From an uncultured Eubacteriales bacterium (GTDB lineage Bacteria > Bacillota > Clostridia > Christensenellales > CAG-138), in contig CADBRR010000092.1 in NCBI GenBank assembly GCA_902797145.1, forward strand, positions 1-33,953: a DNA stretch of 33,953 nt. The letters are read 5' to 3'. Shown in pieces: positions 23,833 to 31,588 of the stretch. Every line of letters starts with the position of its first letter. The stretch's first letter is position 1. Below the pieces are notes generated by a model, which was given only the letters and a program-made list of their open reading frames with translations, was not told the DNA's origin and ran no database searches. The translations under genes were made by a program, and so were the position numbers.

Positions 23833-25713
23833 TTATCCGTTATATACAAACCACGCATATATCTTAAGGAGTCCTGTTTCTTCATCAATTCCGTCAGGGA
23901 ATCCATAAACTGCCTTTTTCTGACCTACTTCAAACGATGCTGTATCGTGATAGTATTCAATAAGCACTTCGTGACCGCCTGTTGTTTTAACCTTTATAAG
24001 CTTATACGGTGTTGATCTTATAATTTCAACAACTTCGCAATCAATCTTATAGCCCTGATTCTGATGCGGTTCAGACATTATATTTTCATATGTGTTATCG
24101 AACTTATATGCCGTCCTTGTATACGTATCCTTATTCGGCATATGCTCCATAAATATTATCTTTGTAGTAGTAACTCCATTGAGCGTTGACTCAATTGTTA
24201 CTGTATAAAGTCCGATTTCCGGAAGAACAGCCTTAAAGCTAAATCTACCCTCTGTGCTGTCAAATGTTGGAGTTCCTTCAAATGTAACACCGCTTATCTT
24301 AATTGTTGCGCCCTGTGGCATTGAACCTGTTACTGTCAAAGTATTATCCCAACCTGTGTTATCAGAACCATTAAGCTTTACGCTTTCATCAAGCTTTATT
24401 CCCGATGCGTTCTGTGAGTAATCTACCTGAACTTCTTTCCTTGCGATTGAATAGCCATTGAGCCTTCCCTCAATAATCAAAGTCTGTGCACCCATATCTG
24501 CAAACTGATATGTTCCTGAGAAATTGCCCTCTGAATCTACGCTTATTTCCTTATCATTCAAGAATACCTGTGCCGATGCGTTTCCAACTTTACCATTTAC
24601 ATCAACAATGCCAAACTCAGTTACTATTGCCATAACGCTCGGATTTACAACTTCGAGTTCAAGCTTCGGTATATCAATTGTAATTTCAGGCATTTCAACC
24701 TTTGTTTCCTTGCCCTCTGCATTTATAATCGTAATGTTCGGCGTTGTCTTGTACGTATCGCCATCTGTCGGCTGGTTGGGTATCCACAACTGTTCTGCTA
24801 TTCTGAATTTAACTACTCCATCTTGAACTGTTGCTTCCTGAACAGTTTCACCCTCGCTAAACCTTACAATGTTGCCATTCTTTGAATATATTTTAAGAAT
24901 ATAAGCCGGTTCACCGCTATCGAGTTGCGATTTTTCAACAGATGGCGTTCTTGTAACAACATTGCCTGTGAATGTATATCTTACAGCAGCTATAAAATCT
25001 CCGCCAAAGCTGCTTGCTGCAATTACAAAGAAAATTATAATCACGAGCACGAGCGCTGCAACAGAACCTATTATAACCTTAGGCATCATTGTATTGTTTC
25101 CACCAAAGCTATTAGAACGCTTTTTATAATTACTTCTGCGCCTATTTTCTATGCCGCCCATATTATTATTGGCTTTCATATTATTTGTTCTCGCTCTATC
25201 GGTTGTCCTTCGCTGCGAATTGCCCTGAGCATTATTTACATTCTTTTTGCGTACAGGCATCGTTGCTGATTCACGATTCATACGATTATCGTTATTCTTA
25301 TGAATACGTGGTTCTTGCCTTATCTTTTTTACAGGTTCTCTCATATATTCATCGTCTTCGTCATCATCGAAAAGGTCAAATTTGTCGTTACCTTTGAAGT
25401 TTGCATCATCTTCATCGTCATCAAAGTCAAAGTCAACATCTTCATCATCGATATCATCATCGTTATTATCCTTTGCAACATTGAGCCATGACGGTTTCTT
25501 TGCAAAGCTCCATTCAGGTCTTTGCGGTTTAGCATACCCTTCTTCACCATCATTCATTTCATCAATATATGCAAATTCATCTTCAACGTTTCTATCGTTG
25601 TTATCGTTTACTGCCGAGTTTTGCTCTTCGGCTATCGGAAGTGGTGATGCACAATTTTCACAATATTCGAGATAGTCTGCATTTTCCGTTCCGCATACGC
25701 TACACTTCTTCAT
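23833..25713 (-). CDS. Zinc-ribbon membrane protein with Ig-like domains
   Basis: A 626-residue single-pass protein in clear blocks. Residues 4-21 hold a zinc ribbon (Cys4, Cys7, Cys18, Cys21). Residues 30-125 are very acidic, with long Asp/Glu runs; 127-208 are basic and Asn/Arg-rich, both likely disordered. A membrane span follows at 212-234. The outer part (235-626) seems to carry two or three beta-rich Ig-like modules (about 325-430 and 440-520) and a final beta domain near 540-626. The N-terminal zinc ribbon is cytoplasmic by this layout. The family resembles zinc-ribbon proteins common in Firmicutes, but the combination has no known role. GGAGG precedes ATG, and a promoter lies at 25813-25821. 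Confidence 0.82.
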   Translation of the reverse strand: MKKCSVCGTENADYLEYCENCASPLPIAEEQNSAVNDNNDRNVEDEFAYIDEMNDGEEGYAKPQRPEWSFAKKPSWLNVAKDNNDDDIDDEDVDFDFDDDEDDANFKGNDKFDLFDDDEDDEYMREPVKKIRQEPRIHKNNDNRMNRESATMPVRKKNVNNAQGNSQRRTTDRARTNNMKANNNMGGIENRRRSNYKKRSNSFGGNNTMMPKVIIGSVAALVLVIIIFFVIAASSFGGDFIAAVRYTFTGNVVTRTPSVEKSQLDSGEPAYILKIYSKNGNIVRFSEGETVQEATVQDGVVKFRIAEQLWIPNQPTDGDTYKTTPNITIINAEGKETKVEMPEITIDIPKLELEVVNPSVMAIVTEFGIVDVNGKVGNASAQVFLNDKEISVDSEGNFSGTYQFADMGAQTLIIEGRLNGYSIARKEVQVDYSQNASGIKLDESVKLNGSDNTGWDNTLTVTGSMPQGATIKISGVTFEGTPTFDSTEGRFSFKAVLPEIGLYTVTIESTLNGVTTTKIIFMEHMPNKDTYTRTAYKFDNTYENIMSEPHQNQGYKIDCEVVEIIRSTPYKLIKVKTTGGHEVLIEYYHDTASFEVGQKKAVYGFPDGIDEETGLLKIYAWFVYNG

Positions 25714-25812
25714 TGAAAAACCTCCATTTCTTTCATCCCTAATTTATTAACAATAATCGGATTTTTCTGATTTTCGTTTTAATACTCGTTTGAAATATTT
25801 ACGATTATCTAT

Positions 25813-25821
25813 ATTATACCA
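25813..25821 (-). promoter_or_regulatory. Extended -10 promoter of the zinc-ribbon protein gene
   Basis: On the minus strand TGGTATAAT, about 100 bases before the start codon; the -35 region (TTTTAT) is poor. No other signal is seen in the 171-base gap to the upstream operon. Confidence 0.45.
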
Positions 25822-25884
25822 AATTCCAATGCAATATAAAAGATATATTTTTCACATAATTTCAAACAATTTATTAACGGAGTA

Positions 25885-26997
25885 TTAATTTTTCTTATTT
25901 TTAAAATACTGATAGAGTGTACATTGCATTCCGCCATTTGAAAGCTTTCTGCGTTTATCAGCCTTTTTTCCATATATTTTTTCAAAATCCTTATGTGATG
26001 TAATAACATTTACCGAGAAATTATCAAGCTCATCAAACTTTGCCCTCATCTGCCCATACAAGCTTTCAGCCTGTCGCCTTTCGAGCATTCTTTCACCATA
26101 CGGCGGATTGCAAACGATAATTCCATCCGATTTTTCGCACTTTAATGTACTTAATGGAGCAACCTCCCATGAAACCATTATTCCTGCTTTTTTTGCGTGC
26201 TTCTTACACAAATCAATACTCCTTGCATCTATATCCCTGCCAAGAATATCGAGCTTAACGTCCTTTACGCTATCCCTTGCTTCTTCCTTTGCAAGTGCCA
26301 TTATCCTGTCATCAAAAAAGTGCCATTTTTCAAACGCAAATTCACGATTCATACCTACTGCCATATTTTTTGCAATCATAGCCGCTTCAATAGGCATTGT
26401 CCCCGAACCGCACATAGGGTCAATAAGCGTTTGTTCGCCTCTAAACCTCGAAAGCAGAATTATTGCAGCTCCAAGCGTTTCGGCAATAGGTGCAGCAACA
26501 TTATACGTTCTATAACCTCGCCTTGACAAACCTGCGCCGCAACAATCGAGCGCAAGCGTTACGTTATCTTTAAGTATTCCTACCTCGACTATAATTTCCT
26601 TGCCCGTTTCAGGAAGCGTTTGTGTTTTATATGCTTTTTTGAGGTTTTCTACAATAGCCTTTTTAGTTATGCTCTGGCAATCAGAAACGCTAAACAACGT
26701 ACTTTTTGCGCTCTTGCCATTGACATGAATAAAGCTATCCTTTGCTATATACTGTTTCCAATCAATAGCCTTTACGCCTTCAAACAGTTCTTCAAACGAC
26801 CTCGCCTCGAACGTACCGACTTCAAGCAAGACCCTTTCAGCGGTGCGAAGCCACAGGCAGGCTCTTGCCATCGCATCGAATCCGCCTGTAAAAAACACCC
26901 TTGCATCTTCAACTTTTTCTACTTCTATATTATGGTAACGAAGCTCGCTTGAAACTACCGATTCAAGCCCCAGCTTACACGTTGCTATAAATCTCAT
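25885..26997 (-). CDS. THUMP-domain class I RNA methyltransferase (RlmL/YpsC type)
   Basis: Predicted 23S rRNA guanine-N2 methyltransferase of the YpsC / RlmL N-terminal type. Its 370 residues hold a THUMP RNA-binding domain at about 45-155 and a Rossmann methyltransferase with the SAM motif D-P-M-C-G-S-G-T at 193-200 and the catalytic motif N-P-P-Y-G-E-R at 297-303. This is the usual length for single-domain Firmicute members; the second methyltransferase half of E. coli RlmKL is absent. It is the last gene of the purR operon, 23 bases after the TPR gene. No clear terminator follows. The target base (likely G2445 by E. coli numbering) is inferred from the family. Confidence 0.92.
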   Translation of the reverse strand: MRFIATCKLGLESVVSSELRYHNIEVEKVEDARVFFTGGFDAMARACLWLRTAERVLLEVGTFEARSFEELFEGVKAIDWKQYIAKDSFIHVNGKSAKSTLFSVSDCQSITKKAIVENLKKAYKTQTLPETGKEIIVEVGILKDNVTLALDCCGAGLSRRGYRTYNVAAPIAETLGAAIILLSRFRGEQTLIDPMCGSGTMPIEAAMIAKNMAVGMNREFAFEKWHFFDDRIMALAKEEARDSVKDVKLDILGRDIDARSIDLCKKHAKKAGIMVSWEVAPLSTLKCEKSDGIIVCNPPYGERMLERRQAESLYGQMRAKFDELDNFSVNVITSHKDFEKIYGKKADKRRKLSNGGMQCTLYQYFKNKKN

Positions 26998-27020
26998 ATT
27001 TATCTCCGTAAATTCTTTAA

Positions 27021-28901
27021 TTAAATTTCTTTTAAAAACTCAAAGAAATCAAGCCATTTATTAAGCATATACAGCGTTATTTCATATTTTTTGCACATCG
27101 CTTGTTTTACGCAGTATTGCTTTGTGGCATATTCAATAGATATAAGCTCGACAGCCGCAGTGCATGCCAACCAATTTTTTATATCTAAATCATCTATATC
27201 AACCCTTGCAGAAAAAGCCACCCACAAATCCATAGCAAATGTTACTGCATTTTTCATTTCTTCAGGTGACTTATTCAGTTGCTCGTTTTCCTGAAGATTG
27301 CCTATGCTTATATCTATCGCTTTTTTAAGCATTGGATTGAGTTTTTCCATATCAAAGTCAAACTTGCTGACTTTTCCCTCGACTATCTGATCCGCTATCA
27401 ATGCAAGGTATGGTTCATCAGCATCCATTTTTTTGAGCAATGGGAATATACTGTTCTTAATTTCCGAATCGTATTCAGGGTTTAAAAGAACTTCCCTAAG
27501 TATAATCTCTGCCCTTTTATCGCCTATATCGCAAAGCAATTCAAATGCTGCTTGCCTTATTCCTGTATCCTGAAGCGTTAGCGACCATCTCATAAGCGTT
27601 TCAAATTCATCGCTTTCGTTCCATTTATCAACAAGTTCATCATGTGAATTTAAATCAAAGCTTGCAATTCTATTAAGCCTTGAAACTATTTCCGTATACG
27701 GAACCTGATAGTTCATTATCGACATTCCGTCTTCTATTATTTTTCGTTTATTGCCTTCTAACGCATCCCTACATATATTTCTATAATATCTTGCAATAGA
27801 ATCGAACTCATCCATCTTCAGAATTACATCATAGCATTCTAACGCATCTTCGTAATTGCCAAGCTCGAAGTTACAAATGCCTGCTGTATGCAGAAAAACA
27901 CTTTCATACGGCACTTCATCGAGCATACTATATACTATGTTCCTTGCACGGGTAAATTCTTTTACATCGGCAAACGCTATTGCAATTTTATTTTTATCAC
28001 CAATATACGCATTCTTTGCCATTTCATCTAATTTTTTGAGTTGCTTTTCAAGCTTATCTTTAAAATTGAGTTTATAATAGCACAACAATGCATTACAATG
28101 CGCAGTTATATCAAACGCATCATCTTTTATTGCACTTGACGCATATTTGAGCGCATTCTCGTAATTTCCATTATTGTATTCTATAAATGCAAGCGTATCT
28201 TTAAATATTGTAACATCGTATCTATCAGATGCTATCAACAGCATTTCAATTGCTTCATTTATCCTGCCATCAGAAATTAAATACTGAGCTTTTTCGAGTA
28301 TTTCCTGTATATCTGAGTTTGTTGCCTTCGCAATACTGCTTATATTGACTTTCTTCGTTTCTTTTTGCTGTTCAGCAGCGTTTGCTTTCGCTTTCATTTT
28401 TTTATCGAAACCAAACTCGACAACTTTCCCGTCATACTTTGCTTTTTTCGTATGCTCTACACCATTATCTGCTGATTTATCTTCGTATTCCATATCATCG
28501 AGGAAATCGAGCATATCGAGTGCTTCAGGAACATATTTCCCGTTCGGATTCTTATCTACATATTTTTTAAGATTAGTTTTTGCGTTTTGCGCTTGTTCAA
28601 GCCCGAAAAAGTTACAGCCCAGCCCGAATAGCTCTTCGCCATTATCCTTATCCTTCTCACAATATATAAGCAAAACAGCATTTGATTCATAAAACTTATT
28701 TATTGAAGTCAAAACCTCTGCGAGCGCAAGTGCGCATTTTTTATTTTTATAATCTAAACGTAGTCCCCTTTTATAATTGAAAATCGCTTCGGGAATATCG
28801 CCGTTATCAAACGCATTCGTCCCACGCCTGAGATAGAAATCGGAATTTCTTTTAAAAGAAATCACTTTACCATCGTTCTTATCTTTCTTAATTTGTTTCA
28901 T
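27021..28901 (-). CDS. Tetratricopeptide repeat protein
   Basis: A 626-residue soluble protein without signal peptide, made of helical repeats. TPR-like units are visible near residues 25-60 (A-F-D-N-G-D-I-P-E-A-I-F-N-Y-K-R-G), 200-260 (I-N-E-A-I-E-M-L and N-Y-E-N-A-L-K-Y-A) and 330-360 (F-E-L-G-N-Y-E-D-A-L-E-C-Y). A charged linker lies at about 135-190, and the last 250 residues are helical with no clear repeat. TPRs mediate protein-protein contacts; the partner is unknown. GGAG precedes the ATG by 7 bases. The gene lies between hslO and the rRNA methyltransferase in one operon, which suggests a link to protein or ribosome quality control. Confidence 0.85.
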   Translation of the reverse strand: MKQIKKDKNDGKVISFKRNSDFYLRRGTNAFDNGDIPEAIFNYKRGLRLDYKNKKCALALAEVLTSINKFYESNAVLLIYCEKDKDNGEELFGLGCNFFGLEQAQNAKTNLKKYVDKNPNGKYVPEALDMLDFLDDMEYEDKSADNGVEHTKKAKYDGKVVEFGFDKKMKAKANAAEQQKETKKVNISSIAKATNSDIQEILEKAQYLISDGRINEAIEMLLIASDRYDVTIFKDTLAFIEYNNGNYENALKYASSAIKDDAFDITAHCNALLCYYKLNFKDKLEKQLKKLDEMAKNAYIGDKNKIAIAFADVKEFTRARNIVYSMLDEVPYESVFLHTAGICNFELGNYEDALECYDVILKMDEFDSIARYYRNICRDALEGNKRKIIEDGMSIMNYQVPYTEIVSRLNRIASFDLNSHDELVDKWNESDEFETLMRWSLTLQDTGIRQAAFELLCDIGDKRAEIILREVLLNPEYDSEIKNSIFPLLKKMDADEPYLALIADQIVEGKVSKFDFDMEKLNPMLKKAIDISIGNLQENEQLNKSPEEMKNAVTFAMDLWVAFSARVDIDDLDIKNWLACTAAVELISIEYATKQYCVKQAMCKKYEITLYMLNKWLDFFEFLKEI

Positions 28902-28918
28902 TTCAATCTCCGATTATT

Positions 28919-29809
28919 TTATTTTTTGCACTCGTCAATAAGCTTTTCTAAATCCCCTTCATCGAAATTATATTTTGTATTGCAGAAATGGCATTTTAGC
29001 TCTGCGCCATGCTCCTTTTCTTTCATTTCTTCAAGCTCATCTATACCGAGTGATATAAGGACTCTTTCAAGCCTTTCCCTGCTACAATCGCATTTGAACA
29101 TAGGTTCAATCGTCTGTGTCACTTCTATTCCAATATCTGAAAAAATATCATTTAAACATTCTTCAAGGTCTTTACTTTCAAGCATTTTTGCAAGTTCCTT
29201 GATTTGATTTACTTTCGCATCAAGCTTATCGAGCACTTCATCAGGGCAACCCGGAAGTGGCTGTATCAAAATTCCGCCCGATGAAAGAACATTGCCGCTC
29301 TGCGCCTCTACATGAACGCCGAGATATACTAGCGATGGCTGCTGTTCACTTACAGTAAAATAATTTGCAAAATCCTCTGCAATTTCGCCCGAAACCATAT
29401 TGCATTTACCGATATACGGTTCTTTGAGCGACAAATCCTTTATAACGGTTAAATCGCCAAACCAACCTACTGCGCTTGCAACATCAATTTTGCCATTAGG
29501 CATAGGTGGAAGCTCTACCGATGGATTTTCGATATATCCCTTTACTATCCCGTGCGGTCTTCCTGCGCAAACAATGTTGCCTGCAAGCCCTTCACCCTTG
29601 ATTATATTTGTAATACTATCCGTTTCATTTTTAAGCTGTGCGCTCATCATAGAAGTCATAAGCAGCGTTCTTCCAAGCGCAGCAGTACACGTTCTTGAAA
29701 GCTCATGCGTTTTCCTTGCTGTTTCTACAAGTTTTTTGCCTGAAATTGCAACAAAATTAACCTGTTCATCACAGAGCATACCTTTTATAATAATATCTTT
29801 GTTATCCAT
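28919..29809 (-). CDS. hslO: Redox-regulated chaperone Hsp33
   Basis: Cytosolic holdase activated by oxidative unfolding: four cysteines bind zinc when reduced and form disulfides under stress. All four are present in the 296-residue form: C-D-C at 240-242 and C-H-F-C at 273-276. The N-terminal core contains G-R-T-L-L-M-T-S-M-M near 46-55 and the conserved G-Y-I-E-N-P-S-V near 91-98. The open frame extends 32 codons further into the methyltransferase gene, but AGAGG lies before ATG 29809 and the family begins close to this point. The start is 13 bases after the stop of the upstream methyltransferase gene. Third gene of the purR operon. Confidence 0.96.
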   Translation of the reverse strand: MDNKDIIIKGMLCDEQVNFVAISGKKLVETARKTHELSRTCTAALGRTLLMTSMMSAQLKNETDSITNIIKGEGLAGNIVCAGRPHGIVKGYIENPSVELPPMPNGKIDVASAVGWFGDLTVIKDLSLKEPYIGKCNMVSGEIAEDFANYFTVSEQQPSLVYLGVHVEAQSGNVLSSGGILIQPLPGCPDEVLDKLDAKVNQIKELAKMLESKDLEECLNDIFSDIGIEVTQTIEPMFKCDCSRERLERVLISLGIDELEEMKEKEHGAELKCHFCNTKYNFDEGDLEKLIDECKK

Positions 29810-29822
29810 ATTTAATACCTCT

Positions 29823-30575
29823 TTATTTAACCAATTTTTTTGCAACAAACTGTATTCTTTCACTCTTATCGTCAGCCTCATCAAGCGTAAATGCGTTATA
29901 TACACCTACAAGCTCAAAGCCTGCATCGTTTAACGCACCTGAAATTTCCCTTACAGAATGTGCCCTTTGTATATGCGTTTCTGAAAATCTTTCAAACAGT
30001 TCGCCTTTCCTTGAAAAGAACGTAAGGTTCATTTCAATAAGCTTATTTGTTTCATCATATATATTTTTCCATATATATGCGTTATCCTCCTGATTTTCAC
30101 CAAACGTATTATTTGCAAGTATTGTTGAAAGCTTATATCGTGACGAAATATCGAATAAAAGCAAACCATTATCCTTTAACGCATCATATGCGCTTGAAAA
30201 GAATTTCAATAGTTTTTCACGACTTGTAAGATAATTTACACCATCACAGCAGCTAATAACAGCATCGACACGCTTATGAAGTGAAATACACGTCATATCC
30301 TGCCTTATAAAATGTATATTAAGTCTATTCCTGCGTGCTTTTTCTGACGCTACTTCAAGCATATCCTCCGATAAATCACTTCCGATTATATTATATCCAC
30401 GCTTTGCCATTCTTATAGTAACTGCACCTGTTCCACAGGCACATTCAAGAATATTGATTTTTTTATCACCATAGTTTTTTACTAAAAAACTAATTACATA
30501 TTCTGCCCATTTATCGTAATCCACATCATTCATGAGCGCATCATAAATGTGTGCAAATCTTTCATATGATTCCAT
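29823..30575 (-). CDS. Class I SAM-dependent methyltransferase
   Basis: A 250-residue Rossmann-fold methyltransferase. It starts Y-E-R-F-A-H-I-Y-D-A-L-M-N-D-V-D-Y, the usual opening of the CmoM/YqeM-like group, with SAM motif I at 42-50 (I-L-E-C-A-C-G-T-G), acidic motif II at G-S-D-L-S (65-69) and motif III D-A-V-I-S-C-C-D near 103-110. The substrate is not known; members act on tRNA or small molecules. It lies 2 bases after purR and 13 before hslO, so it is firmly in the operon. The same order, purR-methyltransferase-hslO, suggests co-regulation rather than a shared pathway. Confidence 0.9.
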   Translation of the reverse strand: MESYERFAHIYDALMNDVDYDKWAEYVISFLVKNYGDKKINILECACGTGAVTIRMAKRGYNIIGSDLSEDMLEVASEKARRNRLNIHFIRQDMTCISLHKRVDAVISCCDGVNYLTSREKLLKFFSSAYDALKDNGLLLFDISSRYKLSTILANNTFGENQEDNAYIWKNIYDETNKLIEMNLTFFSRKGELFERFSETHIQRAHSVREISGALNDAGFELVGVYNAFTLDEADDKSERIQFVAKKLVK

Positions 30576-30577
30576 TT

Positions 30578-31387
30578 TTATATCCTCGATTTTATATCGA
30601 CTATCTTATTGTCAGTATCTACATTATAAAGGGTCATAAGCTGATAGAAATCATCTACAAGCTTCTTTTTAGGTTCTTCGGTTGCTATAATTACACCCGT
30701 TCCAACTATCTCTGCATCAAATTCACTCAGCAAATCTGCAATTCCCTTTGCAGTTCCTCCGCCCTTCATAAAGTCATCTATAATCAATGCACGTTCGCCC
30801 CTATGAAGCAATCTTCTTGAAAGCGACATCGACTGCATTCTATTTGAAGATGCAGAAACATAATTTATCGTAACAGTACTGCCCTCGCTCGCCTTTATAT
30901 TGTGCCTTGCAGTTACCATAGGTATCCCAAGCGCCTTTGCTGTCATACTCGCAATCGGAACGCCCATAGATTCGACTGTTACTACAACGTCGGGTTTTCT
31001 TGCGTAAAAATGCTTTGCAAATATTTCACCCATCGCCTGAGTAATTTTCGGATTAGAAAACATATCTGTTGTATAAAGATATCCGCCCGGAAGTATTCTT
31101 TCATTCTTTTTAAGCTCTTCGCACACGCTTTCCATTATAAGCCTGTCCGATTCATCGCTGTTAAATGGCAAAAATCTGAGTCCGCCATTTGTTCCGTTCA
31201 CAGTTTCAAGCGTACCCATACCCATTTTCAAAAGCGAGCTTTTTATATGCGCAATATCTTCGCTGAGTGTAGATTTTGCGCAGCCGAACATATCCACAAA
31301 TTCGCCAAGAGTGATAAGCCTACATGGGTTTGACGTAAACACACGCATAATCGCTACTATCCTCTCAGTTCTCTTTATTCGTTCCAT
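30578..31387 (-). CDS. purR: Purine operon repressor PurR
   Basis: DNA-binding regulator of purine synthesis genes of the Bacillus type, where PRPP acts as inducer. The 269 residues hold an N-terminal winged helix (about 1-75, with F-G-C-A-K-S-T-L-S-E-D-I as the recognition region) and a C-terminal phosphoribosyltransferase-like domain. The PRPP loop A-L-I-I-D-D-F-M-K-G-G-G-T-A-K-G spans 200-215. AAAGG lies 6 bases before the ATG. It heads a five-gene minus-strand operon and is divergent from transketolase, which makes the pentose phosphate precursor of PRPP. I could not find a clear PurBox in this intergenic region. Confidence 0.95.
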   Translation of the reverse strand: MERIKRTERIVAIMRVFTSNPCRLITLGEFVDMFGCAKSTLSEDIAHIKSSLLKMGMGTLETVNGTNGGLRFLPFNSDESDRLIMESVCEELKKNERILPGGYLYTTDMFSNPKITQAMGEIFAKHFYARKPDVVVTVESMGVPIASMTAKALGIPMVTARHNIKASEGSTVTINYVSASSNRMQSMSLSRRLLHRGERALIIDDFMKGGGTAKGIADLLSEFDAEIVGTGVIIATEEPKKKLVDDFYQLMTLYNVDTDNKIVDIKSRI

Positions 31388-31438
31388 TGTTATCCTTTCC
31401 TCCGAAAATTCAGCGTCAGTATATTTCTTTATCTATTA

Positions 31439-31467
31439 ATTATATAAAATTACGCAACCTTTATCAA
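31439..31467 (-). promoter_or_regulatory. sigma-A promoter of the purR operon
   Basis: On the minus strand TTGATA (31462-31467), a 17-base spacer and TATAAT (31439-31444), about 50 bases before the purR start. Confidence 0.75.
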
Positions 31468-31512
31468 GCATTTTTTCAATTACCTTTTAATTTTATAAAT
31501 AAACAAATTTTT

Positions 31513-31547
31513 TCACATTTCGACTTTAAATATTTTTCAAAATGTGA
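31513..31547. promoter_or_regulatory. Inverted repeat over the transketolase promoter
   Basis: TCACATTT (31513-31520) and AAATGTGA (31540-31547) are perfect 8-base arms 19 bases apart. The right arm covers the likely -10 element of the transketolase gene (TGTGATAAT, 31543-31551, extended -10). A dimeric regulator here would block the promoter; which one is unknown. Confidence 0.45.
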
Positions 31548-31588
31548 TAATCTATATATGTAAATTTCCTGTCTTAGGAGGACGTACA

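Noticed and set aside
31388-31588. PurBox operator for PurR autoregulation
   Set aside because: No CCGAAC/GTTCGG-type sequence is found in this intergenic region.
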